Shown here piece by piece: positions 5,181 to 5,242 of a stretch of DNA of 5,242 nucleotides (its first letter is position 1; the number at the start of each line of letters is the position of its first letter). Both the position numbers and the translations under genes were made by a program. The DNA is taken from contig DAOVJH010000128.1 in NCBI GenBank assembly GCA_030673345.1, positions 1 through 5,242 of the forward strand. Direction: 5' to 3'. The notes under the pieces are model-generated. The model saw nothing but the letters and a program-made list of their open reading frames with translations, ran no database searches and was not told the DNA's origin. This stretch comes from Pseudomonadota bacterium. Lineage in GTDB: Bacteria > Pseudomonadota > Gammaproteobacteria > SZUA-229.

Positions 5181-5242
5181 TCAGATGTCTATGACAGTCT
5201 CTTCAACCGCTATGACAATTTCTTCTGAGGTCCTATTGTCCA
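5181..5242. other. Open frames on both strands at the right edge; possible partial gene
   Basis: The minus strand from the edge reads 19 codons ending E-E-I-V-I-A-V-E-E-T-V-I-D-I and a TGA at 5183-5181, which could be the tail of a gene entering from the right. The plus strand from ATG 5185 is also open to the edge (M-S-M-T-V-S-S-T-A-M-T-I-S-S-E-V-L-L-S), with GGA four bases upstream. At most one is likely real and the sequence inside the window does not decide. The hairpin at 5035-5052 mildly favours a leftward gene. Confidence 0.2.
5189..5225. repeat. 16-bp direct repeat with 21-bp period
   Basis: CTATGACAGTCTCTTC (5189-5204) recurs as CTATGACAATTTCTTC (5210-5225), with 14 of 16 bases identical. 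The 21-base period equals both two helical turns and seven codons. It could be a pair of protein-binding sites, a seven-residue repeat in a partial coding region, or part of an array continuing past the window edge. Just before it, ATCTG-GAT-CAGAT (5174-5186) is an inverted repeat. Confidence 0.5.

Larger units (their letters stand above)
4968..5242. other. Non-coding right end: no supported gene, several structured sites
   Basis: No gene is convincing here. Short open frames exist on both strands: plus 4981-5094, 37 codons starting M-A-T-V with no ribosome binding site, and minus 5033-4968, 21 codons starting M-E-M-V and ending at the terminator. They overlap and none looks like a known protein. 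The region holds the palindromes, hairpin, promoter candidate and repeat listed separately. I see no tRNA, rRNA or riboswitch consensus that I know. Confidence 0.5.

Overview
The window looks like chromosomal DNA from a Gram-negative bacterium, most likely a gammaproteobacterium. The grounds are a putative outer-membrane protein with a signal peptide and a terminal aromatic-x-Phe, purine-rich ribosome binding sites, intermediate base composition, and enzyme sequences of a proteobacterial style. The taxonomic call is an inference. No phage, plasmid, CRISPR, insertion-sequence or RNA gene is evident.

Layout, left to right. (1) Positions 1-441, minus strand: the first 147 codons of a small multi-spanning membrane protein of the DUF6580 type, running off the left edge. 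(2) Positions 442-625: a divergent intergenic region with a plausible promoter for each side. (3) Positions 626-2278 and 2419-3855, plus strand: a thiamine-diphosphate enzyme of the acetolactate synthase family (closest in style to catabolic AlsS/BudB) followed by an NAD(P)-dependent aldehyde dehydrogenase. They are 140 bp apart and probably form one transcription unit. The gap contains a short TCTGCG-type repeat. (4) Positions 4014-4919, minus strand, converging on the dehydrogenase: an unrecognised 301-residue exported protein that looks like an outer-membrane beta-barrel. (5) Positions 4920-5242: 323 bp without a supported gene but rich in structure. It holds a perfect 12-bp stem-loop flanked by A/T tracts just before the 4919 start codon, a five-codon minicistron between that hairpin and the start, overlapping palindromes, a second terminator-like hairpin, a possible minus-strand promoter, and a 21-bp direct repeat at the right edge.

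Function. The two central genes make a plausible module: a thiamine-diphosphate enzyme acts on a 2-oxo acid such as pyruvate, and the dehydrogenase oxidises an aldehyde to an acid. No ilvN-like regulatory subunit is present beside the first gene, so a branched-chain amino acid role is not favoured. The true substrates cannot be read from the sequence. The flanking membrane protein and barrel-like protein have no evident functional link to the pair.

The least explained part is the leader of the barrel-like gene (4920-5140), where an intrinsic-terminator-like hairpin and a minicistron lie between any upstream promoter and the gene. I see no clear evidence of an entirely new multi-gene system.
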